Source: NORP110 sp051251595
GTDB lineage: Bacteria > Pseudomonadota > Alphaproteobacteria > Rhodobacterales > Rhodobacteraceae
DNA: 64,000 bases
Reading direction: 5' to 3'
Assembly: GCA_051251595.1 (NCBI GenBank)
Contig: JBPOFA010000004.1
Coordinates: 62,001-126,000, forward strand
This document shows positions 43,667 to 52,361 of the stretch, piece by piece (positions within the stretch are counted from its first letter, which is position 1; the number at the start of each line of letters is the position of its first letter). Both the position numbers and the translations under genes were made by a program. The notes beneath the pieces were generated by a model, which was given only the letters and a program-made list of their open reading frames with translations, had not been told where the DNA came from and searched no databases.

Positions 43667-43694
43667 ATGGCCCCGGTGTTACAGCCGGGGCCAT
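43667..43694. terminator. Hairpin after the FAH gene
   Basis: ATGGCCCCGG (43667-43676) and CCGGGGCCAT (43685-43694) form a 10-bp stem with an 8-base loop. The T-rich tract lies on the minus-strand side (ATAAAA on the plus strand upstream), so it looks like a terminator for leftward transcription although both flanking genes point right. It may still stop or stabilise the rightward mRNA. Confidence 0.5.
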
Positions 43695-43935
43695 GTTAGG
43701 TGGCGCATTCCGTGTTGGACACTGTTCCGTCTAAAGCCTAAGACGGCACGTTAAGCTTTGACCCCGGGCGTTTGTTGCCGGCTGCTTTTTCATCGGGGCT
43801 TGCCCGGCAGTTGGTCTAGCTTTCCCAAGCGGAACTTGCGTGCTAGGCATGCCAAGACCCCCCAGAATTTCGTGTATTAGACTGGACGAAAGGGCGGTGT
43901 CATAGGGCCGGTTGGCGGCCAGGGAGAAGGTAGAT

Positions 43936-44898
43936 ATGAAAACACGCAAAATCAAAAACACGGGCCTTGAAGCAACGGATATTTGTTTCGGCACCTCTGC
44001 CTTGGGCGATATGCCCGACACCTATGGATATGCGGTTGATCAGGACCGGGCGCATGCGACGATCAATTCGATTTTTGACGGTCCGGTCAATTTCATGGAC
44101 ACCTCTCGCAACTACGGCATGGGCCGCAGCGAGGCGCGGATCGGTGAAGTGATCCGCGAAAGAGGTGGCTTGCCAGACGGTTTCGTTCTGTCGACCAAGC
44201 TGGATCGCGACATGGAAACCGGCAAATTTGATGCCAGCCGCGCGCGGCGGTCTTTGGAAGAAAGCCTAGAGGCATTGTCGCTGGATCAAATCCCGATGCT
44301 GCATCTGCATGACCCGGAACACGCGCAGGATTTGGCAGAGATTACCGGCAAGGGCGGCGCGATTGATGAGCTTTTCAAGATGAAAGAGGAAGGGTTGTGT
44401 CAGGCTGTTGGGCTGGCCATGGGCAAGATTGAGATCATGTTCCCGATCTTGCGGGATTGGGATTTTGACACTTTGATCAGCCACAACCGTTGGACCATTC
44501 TAAACCGTCAAGCCGATGAGATGTTCGACTACGCCCATGAACAGGGCATGGCGATCTTGAATGCGGCCCCGTATGCAGGGGGCGTTTTGGCCAAAGGCAG
44601 CGCCGTTATGCCTCGATTGACGTATCAATTAGCCAGCGAAGCCAGCCTTGCCCCCGTCCGCGCGGTAGAGGCCTTGTGCGCGACACATGGCATTTCGCCG
44701 GGCGCGTTGGCGCTACAGTTTTCGATCCGAGATCCACGGATCACGTCCACCATTGTTGGTGTGTCAAAACCGGAACGGATCACACAGACGCTGAACTGGG
44801 CAGATGAAGAGATTTCGGATGCGGTCTGGGAAGAGGTCGCAGCGCTCAGCTATTCCAAAAACGACCCAGAGGCGGATCGCGATTACAAGCCTGCGTAG
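43936..44898 (+). CDS. Aldo/keto reductase, L-fucose dehydrogenase/pyridoxal dehydrogenase type
   Basis: 320 residues of the AKR barrel. The catalytic tetrad is visible: D and Y in NFMDTSRNYGMG, K in VLSTKLDRD and H in MLHLHDPE. The opening KNTGLEATDICFGTSALG and the end SIRDPRITSTIVGVSKPERI match D-threo-aldose/L-fucose 1-dehydrogenases, which oxidise an aldose to a lactone. That reaction precedes those of the SDR and FAH enzymes in L-fucose breakdown. ATG 43936 follows GGAGAAGG. A separate promoter is likely (285-base gap). Lactonase and dehydratase genes for such a route are not immediately adjacent. Confidence 0.85.
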   Translation: MKTRKIKNTGLEATDICFGTSALGDMPDTYGYAVDQDRAHATINSIFDGPVNFMDTSRNYGMGRSEARIGEVIRERGGLPDGFVLSTKLDRDMETGKFDASRARRSLEESLEALSLDQIPMLHLHDPEHAQDLAEITGKGGAIDELFKMKEEGLCQAVGLAMGKIEIMFPILRDWDFDTLISHNRWTILNRQADEMFDYAHEQGMAILNAAPYAGGVLAKGSAVMPRLTYQLASEASLAPVRAVEALCATHGISPGALALQFSIRDPRITSTIVGVSKPERITQTLNWADEEISDAVWEEVAALSYSKNDPEADRDYKPA

Positions 44899-44909
44899 GC
44901 GACGAATAT

Positions 44910-44942
44910 GCCCCGCCAGATCAAATCCGGCGGGGCTTTTTT
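44910..44942 (+). terminator. Intrinsic terminator between convergent genes
   Basis: GCCCCGCC (44910-44917) pairs with GGCGGGGC (44929-44936), followed directly by TTTTTT (44937-44942). It closes the aldo/keto reductase transcript and sits 3 bases before the end of the oppositely oriented apnO-like gene. Confidence 0.88.
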
Positions 44943-44945
44943 GGT

Positions 44946-45782
44946 TTAGCGGCAGATTGCGTCGACAGATGCTTTGACAGAGGCTGGATCAAAGATTTTT
45001 TCCAACCAGTTTTCTTTGAAGATCACAGGACGTGCTTCGTCGATGGCCAACAGGCAACCATCCGAAAAGCGCCCGCCGGGCTGCAAGCCAAATGCGACGG
45101 CCAGCAGGATCGTCATGTGACCCAGCAAGAAATCCTCGGCGGCTTGGCGTGGAACACCGCGGCGCACGGCTTCGTCCGTGGCTTCGGCCAAAACCATGGC
45201 AAAGGTCGCGCCAACGGATTCTGACAGGGCAGGTTCCAGAATTGCCATTTGTTCAACCGTGCAGCGATGCGACCGCATTACGGGTTGGTAAATGGCCCGG
45301 CCAATGTCTTCGCAGATCTTGTAATGCTCTTCCGGGCCCTGAGCCAATGCGCAGATGATGTGTTGCTTTGCGGCGATCCCGCCAAAGTAATCCTTTTGCG
45401 CGTCCGGGTCAGTTTCGTCGTTGAACAAGGGTGGGTGGCACGGATGGGTCACAAAATAGGTGATGTCTTCGCGTTCTGGCAGGGTGCCAGAATGCGGGGC
45501 GGCGGCATCCAGCATGATCACAGCTGTACCGGGCTTCAGACGGTCCACGAAAGTCGACAAGACTTTGCCGATCAGACGATCTGGCACCGCCAGAATGACG
45601 ACGTCGGCATGGTCCAGCGCTTCGGCCTCTGTCACGCAGGTCAGGCCGGTTTCATCTTTGAGGCGCTGTTGCCCTTCGGGGCTGACTTCAACATGGACGA
45701 CGTCATAGGGGGATTTCACGAGGTTCATGGACAAGCGAACCCCCATTTTCCCGCCCGCGCCGAATAGTGCGATCTTGGTCAT
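44946..45782 (-). CDS. apnO: D-apionate oxidoisomerase-like dehydrogenase
   Basis: 278 residues. An N-terminal Rossmann fold starts IALFGAGGKMGVRLS; then VILAVPDRLIGKVL, the conserved VTHPCHPPLFNDET block, and a helical C-terminal domain of the 6-phosphogluconate dehydrogenase type. This matches the ApnO group that oxidises and rearranges D-apionate to 3-oxo-isoapionate with NAD+. The three preceding genes in the operon encode the lactonase, RuBisCO-like and kinase steps of the same pathway, which strongly supports the call. A paralogue lies at 56114. The 57-base gap to the kinase gene holds a direct repeat. Confidence 0.78.
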   Translation of the reverse strand: MTKIALFGAGGKMGVRLSMNLVKSPYDVVHVEVSPEGQQRLKDETGLTCVTEAEALDHADVVILAVPDRLIGKVLSTFVDRLKPGTAVIMLDAAAPHSGTLPEREDITYFVTHPCHPPLFNDETDPDAQKDYFGGIAAKQHIICALAQGPEEHYKICEDIGRAIYQPVMRSHRCTVEQMAILEPALSESVGATFAMVLAEATDEAVRRGVPRQAAEDFLLGHMTILLAVAFGLQPGGRFSDGCLLAIDEARPVIFKENWLEKIFDPASVKASVDAICR

Positions 45783-45808
45783 GGTATTTCTCCTTGGTAT
45801 TGGTTTTT

Positions 45809-45832
45809 GAGTGTTTGAGTATCGAGTGTTTG
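45809..45832. repeat. Direct repeat GAGTGTTTG in the oiaK-apnO gap
   Basis: GAGTGTTTG at 45809-45817 and 45824-45832, 15 bases apart, in a 57-base intergenic gap. It may be a replication slippage product or a weak regulatory element. Confidence 0.4.
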
Positions 45833-45839
45833 GGGCGTG

Positions 45840-47189
45840 TCAGGTTGGCGTTCCTTTGACCTGAACGAAAAAGTCAGCCGTCCCCATCTGCCCGCCTTTG
45901 AGTGTGATCTCTAGCCCGTCGATGTCTTGATCTGCGGAATGCACGCGGCATAAAGGGGCGCCGGGGGCCAAGGGCGACAGCGCAGAGAGGGCCTTGGCCT
46001 TTAGGGCCGTGGTTGCATGGCCGGATGTATCGCCGCCAGCAACAGCAACACGTTTGATCCCGTGGTCCCGTCGGACGATTGCGACGAGTTCGCCCAAGGC
46101 CTGACCCAACATTTCATTCACGGTTTCCGCAGCCATGCCTGACGCGGCGATCGCGGCATTTGTTCGGGTGAGGGCAGGGTCATCCGGGCCCCGCGCCGTT
46201 GTGACGATCACGTCGCGGCCTTGGCTTAGCAGCGCTGTGGCCTCTGTTCGTGCCCGGGCTTGTTCCTTTGCCCAATTCTGGGCGTGGACGGCATGGGCTG
46301 CATCCAGTTCGACGACGACAAATCCATGTGCCTCGGCTGTTTCGATCTGCCGCGCGTTGATCGCAGAGCACGATCCGGAAACGCAAAAGACCTGATCGAC
46401 GGGCGATAGCTCTGCTGGGTTGAATTCTCCGGGCAACAGGCCGGTTTCGCGCCAATGGGCGACCAGGGCGTATTCGACGCCTTGTGATCCAATCGCAAAT
46501 GTCTGCGTGTCGCCATCTTTCCAGATGAGACGCCCGGCCTCTGCCATGGTTTCATCGTCAAACATGTCGATTGCGATGATGGGTGCTGTATCTTTTTGTG
46601 CCTGTTCAACTACAAAATCCGACTGGCCAGACTTCATCGCGACGAAATCCAGCAGTGCGACGGGTTTGGATGTTTGCCGCCCCAAGTGAACCCTTAAGTC
46701 GGATTCATCCATTGGGGTCACAGGGTGCCGTTTCATGATTGGGTGACGATCCAGCCTGAAATTTTCACCGTCTATGCCGGCAAAGAGATTGCCGAAAACC
46801 TGATACCGGTTGATGGCAGGCGCCCCGACAACCAGCGGATGCCATTGGCCCCCCAGCACAGGGGCGCCGATGTCGATAGCCGCGCCGATGGACCCGCGAT
46901 CGGGGCTGGAATCAAATGTCGAGCACACTTTGTAATGCGCGACCGGTGCGCCAAACTCTGCAAGAGACGCAAACGCTGCAGGCAGGTTTTCAGCCATCCA
47001 ATCCGGGTCTTGGGATCGCGCGATGCCCGCGATGCCAAGGGCCTGAATGTCGGGAAACATCGCCAGGTCCTGCGCCGTGGGCGGTTCCAGAAACATGACC
47101 GTTTGCACACCTGCAAAGGTCAAGACCTCCATCACCGCTGAAGAGCCGGTAAAGTCGTCGCCGTAAAAGGACAAAAGGGGCTTGGCCAT
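45840..47189 (-). CDS. oiaK: Four-carbon acid sugar kinase family (DUF1537), 3-oxo-isoapionate kinase-like
   Basis: 449 residues with the two DUF1537 domains. The N-terminal part starts LLSFYGDDFTGSSAVMEVL and includes YKVCSTFDSSPDRGSIG. The C-terminal nucleotide domain contains VFCVSGSCSAINARQI and RVAVAGGDTSGHATTAL. The family phosphorylates acid sugars with ATP. Between RuBisCO-like and apnO-like genes, phosphorylation of 3-oxo-isoapionate is the best-fitting role. ATG 47189 (after AAAGGACA) is chosen; the open frame upstream to 47300 lies in the RuBisCO-like gene. A separate L-threonate or erythronate kinase role is the alternative. Confidence 0.82.
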   Translation of the reverse strand: MAKPLLSFYGDDFTGSSAVMEVLTFAGVQTVMFLEPPTAQDLAMFPDIQALGIAGIARSQDPDWMAENLPAAFASLAEFGAPVAHYKVCSTFDSSPDRGSIGAAIDIGAPVLGGQWHPLVVGAPAINRYQVFGNLFAGIDGENFRLDRHPIMKRHPVTPMDESDLRVHLGRQTSKPVALLDFVAMKSGQSDFVVEQAQKDTAPIIAIDMFDDETMAEAGRLIWKDGDTQTFAIGSQGVEYALVAHWRETGLLPGEFNPAELSPVDQVFCVSGSCSAINARQIETAEAHGFVVVELDAAHAVHAQNWAKEQARARTEATALLSQGRDVIVTTARGPDDPALTRTNAAIAASGMAAETVNEMLGQALGELVAIVRRDHGIKRVAVAGGDTSGHATTALKAKALSALSPLAPGAPLCRVHSADQDIDGLEITLKGGQMGTADFFVQVKGTPT

Positions 47190-47199
47190 CAAATGTCCT

Positions 47200-48474
47200 T
47201 TATGCCGGATATGTTTCAAGCGCGGCGCTGAGCGCAGGGCGGGTCTTGGCGTAATCTTCGATCGGTGCGCCTGCCATTGCGGCTTCCCAGGCTTGGACAA
47301 ACGCCTCTACCCCTGAACCGACACCCATTGGATGGCCCATGATGCCGCCACCGGCGCAGTGGATCAGATCGGGCGATTGCATCTCTGCCCAGGTGGTTGC
47401 TGCTTGGCGTATGGTTTGGCCCGATGAAAACACCGGCATCGCCCGCATGGGCGCGTCGGCGAACATGGGGTCTGCAAGGGATTTGGCAGAGGCAATGACG
47501 CTATCGTCAGGTTCGGTGAACTTATTGTCCAGCCCGTTAACATGCATATGATCGCACCCCGCCAAACGCCAAAGCTTTGACCAAACGGCATAAGACCAGC
47601 CCAACAACGGCTCGCGGGTCATGGCCCCCCAACCATTGCGATGCGCGTGGATTGGCAGCTCTGTAAAGCGGGCAAGTTCGATCATGCCGGTCATGCCCAC
47701 AGAGTTCAGGCTGGCCATGACACATGTGCCGCCGCGGGCCAAAAGGTAGTCATGGCGACGGCGCATTTCGTCGATCTCTCCGGTAAGGTTGAACGCCACC
47801 ATAACCTTGCGCCCGGTCTTGTCGGCAACACGGTTCACCGCATCCATGACCGCGTCCACGCGCGCCTCAAACGGGCATGCGGGGCCGTCTGCTTGCAGCT
47901 CATCATCCTTTACAAAGTCAATGCCCGCCTCGGCCATTTGACCGACGACCTGCCCGGTTGCTTCAGCAGGCAAGCCGACGCTTGGCTTGATGATCGTGCC
48001 GATCAGGGGGCGGTCGTAGACGCCGGCCAGGCGACGGGTGCCGTCGATGCCGAATTTCGGGCCGGGATATTTTTGCGCAAAGGCTGACGGAAGGCGAATG
48101 TCCAACAATCGCAGACCGGAAAAGGCGTGCAGTTCAAACAGGTTTCCCGCGATTGTGGTGATCAGGTTTGGAAGGGAAGGGCCGATGTTTTCAACGGGCC
48201 AGGACAGGGTCACAAGCGCACGATGCCATTGCGTCGCGCCTTTTGGAGCACCTGCGCCGGGCAAAGTTGGTGCGTCGACCGTGTCGATGATCTCAACCCG
48301 TTCCACCCTTGCCGCAGAGCGCTCTTTCAGTTCTGCCGTTTCGCCCGGAATGCTCATAAACGTTCCAGAAGATTGTTCACCGGCCATCGTTTCTGCCGCG
48401 TCATTGGGATCGAATGCGGTTTCGATCAGATAGTCGGCTTCGATCCGGTTGGGATCAGAAAAGGTCTGGGTCAC
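47200..48474 (-). CDS. RuBisCO-like protein (acid-sugar phosphate decarboxylase or transcarboxylase/hydrolase)
   Basis: 424 residues aligned by eye to RuBisCO large subunit. The barrel motifs are TIIKPSVGL (K163), FVKDDE with carbamate-type K189 and metal ligands D191 and E192, and HAHRNGWGAM (H276, H278). All Mg-binding residues are kept, but the CO2-fixing loop-6 context is not recognisable, and the operon has no phosphoribulokinase or small subunit. In the D-apionate pathway such proteins either decarboxylate 3-oxo-isoapionate-4-phosphate or act as transcarboxylase/hydrolase giving 3-phosphoglycerate and glycolate; sequence alone does not tell me which. Start is GTG 48474, overlapping the lactonase stop by 4 bases. 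Confidence 0.86.
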   Translation of the reverse strand: MTQTFSDPNRIEADYLIETAFDPNDAAETMAGEQSSGTFMSIPGETAELKERSAARVERVEIIDTVDAPTLPGAGAPKGATQWHRALVTLSWPVENIGPSLPNLITTIAGNLFELHAFSGLRLLDIRLPSAFAQKYPGPKFGIDGTRRLAGVYDRPLIGTIIKPSVGLPAEATGQVVGQMAEAGIDFVKDDELQADGPACPFEARVDAVMDAVNRVADKTGRKVMVAFNLTGEIDEMRRRHDYLLARGGTCVMASLNSVGMTGMIELARFTELPIHAHRNGWGAMTREPLLGWSYAVWSKLWRLAGCDHMHVNGLDNKFTEPDDSVIASAKSLADPMFADAPMRAMPVFSSGQTIRQAATTWAEMQSPDLIHCAGGGIMGHPMGVGSGVEAFVQAWEAAMAGAPIEDYAKTRPALSAALETYPA

Positions 48475-50426
48475 TTGGAATTCGCCTTTGGATTTTCGTT
48501 GATATCAAGAAAGAGAACGGATGCTCTTTCCAATTGGAAGGTGTCTGGTGGCGCTGTCTGCAGGGTGGTTTCTAACCATTCAGCGTCCTGCGTGGCTGCG
48601 TGAAAACTGGTCGTGTCCAAAACCGCAAAGAGGTCTGCCTGCGGTGTTTGGATGTCAACGCGATGTTCCGAAATATTGGCAATCAGAACCCGCCGGGTTG
48701 TGCCGTTGGTGGCGACGATGCCGGTTAGTCCTTTTGGCAATCCATTGATGCTGTGTCTTGGGCCATCAAAGTTGGACAGCGCCTTGAGCACGTGGAACAT
48801 CGGTAGATATTTCGCCTCGGGCGTTTCATCGAACCAGGGTTGTTCAAAGGGGGCGGCGCTTTTGATGACGCCGAAAGGCCCGACCGGCGCGGCAAGCGCA
48901 ATCGAGGCGACCTTGGCCCCTTCCGTCGTGGCCAGCGCCCCGACGGCCCAGGCCGCACCGAACAGGGCCCGTGCCCGTGGGTCCCAAGTTGCCATGGTTA
49001 TTCTGGACTGGTTGGGGTTTGCAGATACGCTTGCGCCATATGGATTGCTGCGCATCCCGATTGCGGTCAGCCCAAGGCGATAGGGCCGTCCACGGCCAAT
49101 CGCGCTTGCGCTGGCAAAGATATCGGGCAGCGTTTCCAGTGTTTGGTTGACGCTTGTGTCATCTGCGGCATGCACAATGGCAGAGTTGCCATGGGTGATG
49201 TAATCAGCATCCTCAACCTGCGGACGGCAACGGTTGAATTCGGTGAAATTGGTCAACATGCCCGCACCGATTTTGCTATCGGGAAAGGCTATTCTGGCCG
49301 CTTTGACCGCCTGATCGGGGCTGTGGCCTGTGGGCCAAGTGCCGCCGGGCTGATAGCTTTGCAGATAGGGCTCTGGCAGGGCAATCACGTGGCGCGGCGT
49401 TCGACCGACGGCGTCACAGGCCGCAACGATGCGCTGCAGCTGTTCTTCGATGCTGTCGGCGTCGTTCAAAAGAATTTCAAGGTCCAGATTGCCGCCTGTA
49501 GTCTGAAGGAAATTCGCTGCTTTTGACACTAAATCAGCCGCATTTTCCGCCGTCACCCGCAGCAAAAGAGAGTTGACGCCGCTTTGGGCAACGGCCCGCA
49601 AGTCTTGGTCATCGGGCAGCCAACCGGGTTCTGCGGCAAAGATCAACTCGGGCAGCGTTTCATTGAGGGTGGGACCAACGGAAGGGGCTGCGTTGTGTTT
49701 TAAGTCACTGGAAACATCCGCCCCGTTTATGGAAAGGTGGATTTCCTGGCGCAGCGTTTCGCCCTTCGAAATGACATAGGCAAAGGGTTCCACCAACGGG
49801 CGGCAATAGGTCTTGTAGGACGCATCGGACCAGTTGCGCTGATCCTCCATCTCAAAAACCTCGCCGGCAAATCTGATGTCCAAAGTGACGCCGTTAATCT
49901 CGAACCCCAGACCCGCGATGTTTTTGATGGGTTGAGCAGGCGAAATGAGCTCTGGCATAACCGTGTCGGTGGTTTCGCCGTCAGGTGCTGTGACAACGAC
50001 GGGGTGCCCCGCCACACCGACAATAGGGTGCAACAGTGTAAAGCCGCTGCGGTTGGTTGTGAAATCGCGGGTTGCTTTGGCCTCTCCCATTGCGGTGACA
50101 GAGCCGTCAGCAGAGGCCGAATAGACAACCCTGCATTCCAAAGCCCCGCCGTCGATAATGAACCGCTGTTCAAACCGAAACCCGTCCTTGGTTTCGCTGA
50201 GATCCTCGAATGTCACCTCTGGCGTGAAGGTCGCCCAGCTTTCGTCGCGGATCGGAAAGTCAATCTGGCGAACCAGTTCCACCGTACCGCAACTGATCTG
50301 ACGCAACGCGCCGCCTTCGATCAAAGCGGATGTCGCCCCAGCCGTCACTGCGCGGCAGGTGGGCGGGGTTTCGGCGGTCCCGTAGGTGAAAATTCTGTCT
50401 ATGTCGGTCATAAGGTTTTCCATCAT
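48471..50426 (-). CDS. apnL: D-apionate lactonase-like protein
   Basis: About 650 residues without a signal peptide or membrane segment, likely cytoplasmic. The N-terminal half is beta-rich (FTYGTAETPP, VELVRQIDFPIRDESW). The C-terminal half resembles a glycoside-hydrolase-like barrel with ALPEPYLQSY and MLTNFTEFNRCRP. Length, opening and position before a RuBisCO-like and acid-sugar kinase gene match the apionolactonase ApnL, which opens D-apionolactone. ATG 50426 overlaps the ABC ATPase stop (ATGA); ATG 50411 (MTDIDRI) is equally possible. I recognise the family by overall pattern and context, not by a catalytic motif. Confidence 0.68.
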   Translation of the reverse strand: MMENLMTDIDRIFTYGTAETPPTCRAVTAGATSALIEGGALRQISCGTVELVRQIDFPIRDESWATFTPEVTFEDLSETKDGFRFEQRFIIDGGALECRVVYSASADGSVTAMGEAKATRDFTTNRSGFTLLHPIVGVAGHPVVVTAPDGETTDTVMPELISPAQPIKNIAGLGFEINGVTLDIRFAGEVFEMEDQRNWSDASYKTYCRPLVEPFAYVISKGETLRQEIHLSINGADVSSDLKHNAAPSVGPTLNETLPELIFAAEPGWLPDDQDLRAVAQSGVNSLLLRVTAENAADLVSKAANFLQTTGGNLDLEILLNDADSIEEQLQRIVAACDAVGRTPRHVIALPEPYLQSYQPGGTWPTGHSPDQAVKAARIAFPDSKIGAGMLTNFTEFNRCRPQVEDADYITHGNSAIVHAADDTSVNQTLETLPDIFASASAIGRGRPYRLGLTAIGMRSNPYGASVSANPNQSRITMATWDPRARALFGAAWAVGALATTEGAKVASIALAAPVGPFGVIKSAAPFEQPWFDETPEAKYLPMFHVLKALSNFDGPRHSINGLPKGLTGIVATNGTTRRVLIANISEHRVDIQTPQADLFAVLDTTSFHAATQDAEWLETTLQTAPPDTFQLERASVLFLDINENPKANSK

Positions 50427-51529
50427 TCGGATGTAGAGGTGCCTGCACTAATTCCGTGGGACACAGCCAGTCGCGTTTCGGGGTCAAACAGAACGGTCCG
50501 GTCCATCGCCACAGCGACCGGGACGACGGCGCCCGGCTTGGTGACGACATGCGCCTCAAATTCAGCGACCATCGGCACCCCGGACAGCGCAAAGCTGGCG
50601 TAGCTGCGTGACCCTGTGGGCTGAACGATTTCAATCTTTACGTCCAATCCACCGGCTTCCCCGACCATCAGATGTTCTGGACGCACCCCAAGCACCAAAT
50701 CCTGGCCGCCCTGTAGGCGCGATGCGTCATGACCCGCGCCCAGTTCAAAGGTCTGACCGTCTGACAAGACCAGGGCGCTTTTGTCCGGCGCAACGGTGAC
50801 GGGCAGCATGTTCATCCGCGGCGAGCCCAGAAAGCTGGCGACGAACTGATCGTTCGGCCGTTCAAACAGATCCAAAGGAGAGCCCGATTGTGCGATCTTG
50901 CCGTCGCTTAACAGGACAATCCGGTCTGCCAGGGTCATCGCTTCGATCTGGTCGTGGGTCACGTAGATAAACGTCTTGCCGATTTCCTGATGAAGGCGCT
51001 TTAGATCTTCGCGCATGCCGTCCCGCAATTTGGCATCGAGGTTAGAGAGCGGTTCATCAAAAAGATAAAGATCGGCGTCGCGCACAATGGCCCGCCCAAT
51101 GGCCACCCGCTGACGTTGCCCGCCGGAAAGCTCACGGGGATAGCGTTCCAGCAAGGCCGTGATCTGTAGCGTTTCGGCGGCTTGTTTGACCCGGCCGTCG
51201 ATTTCGTCGGCCGGGAATTTGCGCGCTCGCAGACCAAAGGCAATGTTTTCGTACACAGTCAGATAAGGGTAAAGAGCATAGCTTTGGAACACCATTGCGA
51301 TATTCCGGTCTTTCGGCTCGGCCGTCGTGATGCGATTGTTCTTGAGCATGATTTCGCCCTGGGACACTTCCTCTAGCCCGGCAATCATCCGCAACAGAGT
51401 TGATTTGCCACAGCCTGATGGCCCGACGAGGACAAGGAATTCGCCTTCTTTGACAGCCAGATCAATACCCTTGACGGCACGAACAGCACCGTAGCTTTTT
51501 TCAAGTTTTATAAGTTCGAGATCGGCCAT
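50423..51529 (-). CDS. ABC transporter ATPase, UgpC/MalK type
   Basis: 368 residues. Walker A GPSGCGKST, Q-loop FQSYALYP, signature LSGGQRQRVAIGRA, Walker B LYLFDEPLSNLD and the H-loop VTHD are complete. A C-terminal TOBE/MalK regulatory domain follows (LGVRPEHLMV, VQPTGSRSYASF). It energises the two permeases encoded just upstream for uptake of a sugar or lactone. ATG 51529 fits the family start; upstream open frame to 51592 is rejected. It overlaps the lactonase gene by 4 bases, coupling import to catabolism. Confidence 0.93.
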   Translation of the reverse strand: MADLELIKLEKSYGAVRAVKGIDLAVKEGEFLVLVGPSGCGKSTLLRMIAGLEEVSQGEIMLKNNRITTAEPKDRNIAMVFQSYALYPYLTVYENIAFGLRARKFPADEIDGRVKQAAETLQITALLERYPRELSGGQRQRVAIGRAIVRDADLYLFDEPLSNLDAKLRDGMREDLKRLHQEIGKTFIYVTHDQIEAMTLADRIVLLSDGKIAQSGSPLDLFERPNDQFVASFLGSPRMNMLPVTVAPDKSALVLSDGQTFELGAGHDASRLQGGQDLVLGVRPEHLMVGEAGGLDVKIEIVQPTGSRSYASFALSGVPMVAEFEAHVVTKPGAVVPVAVAMDRTVLFDPETRLAVSHGISAGTSTSE

Positions 51530-51533
51530 CTTC

Positions 51534-52361
51534 TTAACCTTTGACTGCGCCCATGGAAATTCCACGGACAATAAAGCGTTGCATGGTGCCAACGACGATT
51601 GCGATTGGAATGAGCCCCAACATGCTCATCGCGCCGATCTTGGACCAAAAGGTTGCCTGGGACCCGAAATAGCCGGTGACCTGAACAGGGTAGGTGACCA
51701 CGTCAGAGCGCGTCAGGATCAGGGCAAACAGGAATTCATTCCATGCGAATAGAAATGTGAACACAGCGGTCGCAAACAGGCCGCCCTTGATCATCGGAAA
51801 GACAACCTTGTGCAGCACCTGCCAGCGTGAAAGACCATCGACAAGCGCACTTTGTTCCAGCTCGATCGGGACTTCTTGTATGTAGCCCCGCATCATCCAG
51901 ATCACGTAAGGCAGGTTGAAGGCGGTGTAGAGAATGATCAGGCCGATATGGGTGTCGACCAGACGCCATGTGGTGAACAGCAGAAACATTGGAAAAGCGA
52001 TGGTGATCGGCGGAACCATCCGTTGCGATATGATCCAGGTCGTCAGGTTTTCGCCGCCGGTTTTGTAACGCACGATCGAATAGGCCGCCGCAGAGCCAAA
52101 CACCATGGCAAGTATCGTGCTGCATGTCGCCGCCACAAGGCTGTTCCAGATGCTGATGACATCGCCATCGCGAAACAGGATCGCATAGCTTGAAAACTGA
52201 GGATCGGCCGGAACCCAGACAGGCGGATAGGCAAAGACCTCTTCCGGGGATTTGACGGAAATCGCGGCCAGCCAGTAGATCGGAAAGGCAAATGCCACAG
52301 CGATGAGAATGATCGCAGCGACGCGCAGACGATGCCGCCAGCCTTTTTCCCATTTATTCAT
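51534..52361 (-). CDS. ABC sugar transporter permease, MalG type
   Basis: 275 residues with six helices. The N-terminal AAIILIAVAFAFPIYWLAAISVK is followed by the EAA-loop region EQSALVDGLSRWQVLHKVVFPMIKGGL, which contacts the ATPase. This is the second inner-membrane subunit of a CUT1-type importer. Its start overlaps the stop of the MalF-type gene by 4 bases, and 4 bases separate its end from the ATPase gene. Confidence 0.92.
   Translation of the reverse strand: MNKWEKGWRHRLRVAAIILIAVAFAFPIYWLAAISVKSPEEVFAYPPVWVPADPQFSSYAILFRDGDVISIWNSLVAATCSTILAMVFGSAAAYSIVRYKTGGENLTTWIISQRMVPPITIAFPMFLLFTTWRLVDTHIGLIILYTAFNLPYVIWMMRGYIQEVPIELEQSALVDGLSRWQVLHKVVFPMIKGGLFATAVFTFLFAWNEFLFALILTRSDVVTYPVQVTGYFGSQATFWSKIGAMSMLGLIPIAIVVGTMQRFIVRGISMGAVKG

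Noticed and set aside
47200..48474. Authentic CO2-fixing RuBisCO
   Set aside because: No small subunit or phosphoribulokinase, no recognisable loop-6 context, and placement among acid-sugar genes point to a RuBisCO-like protein.
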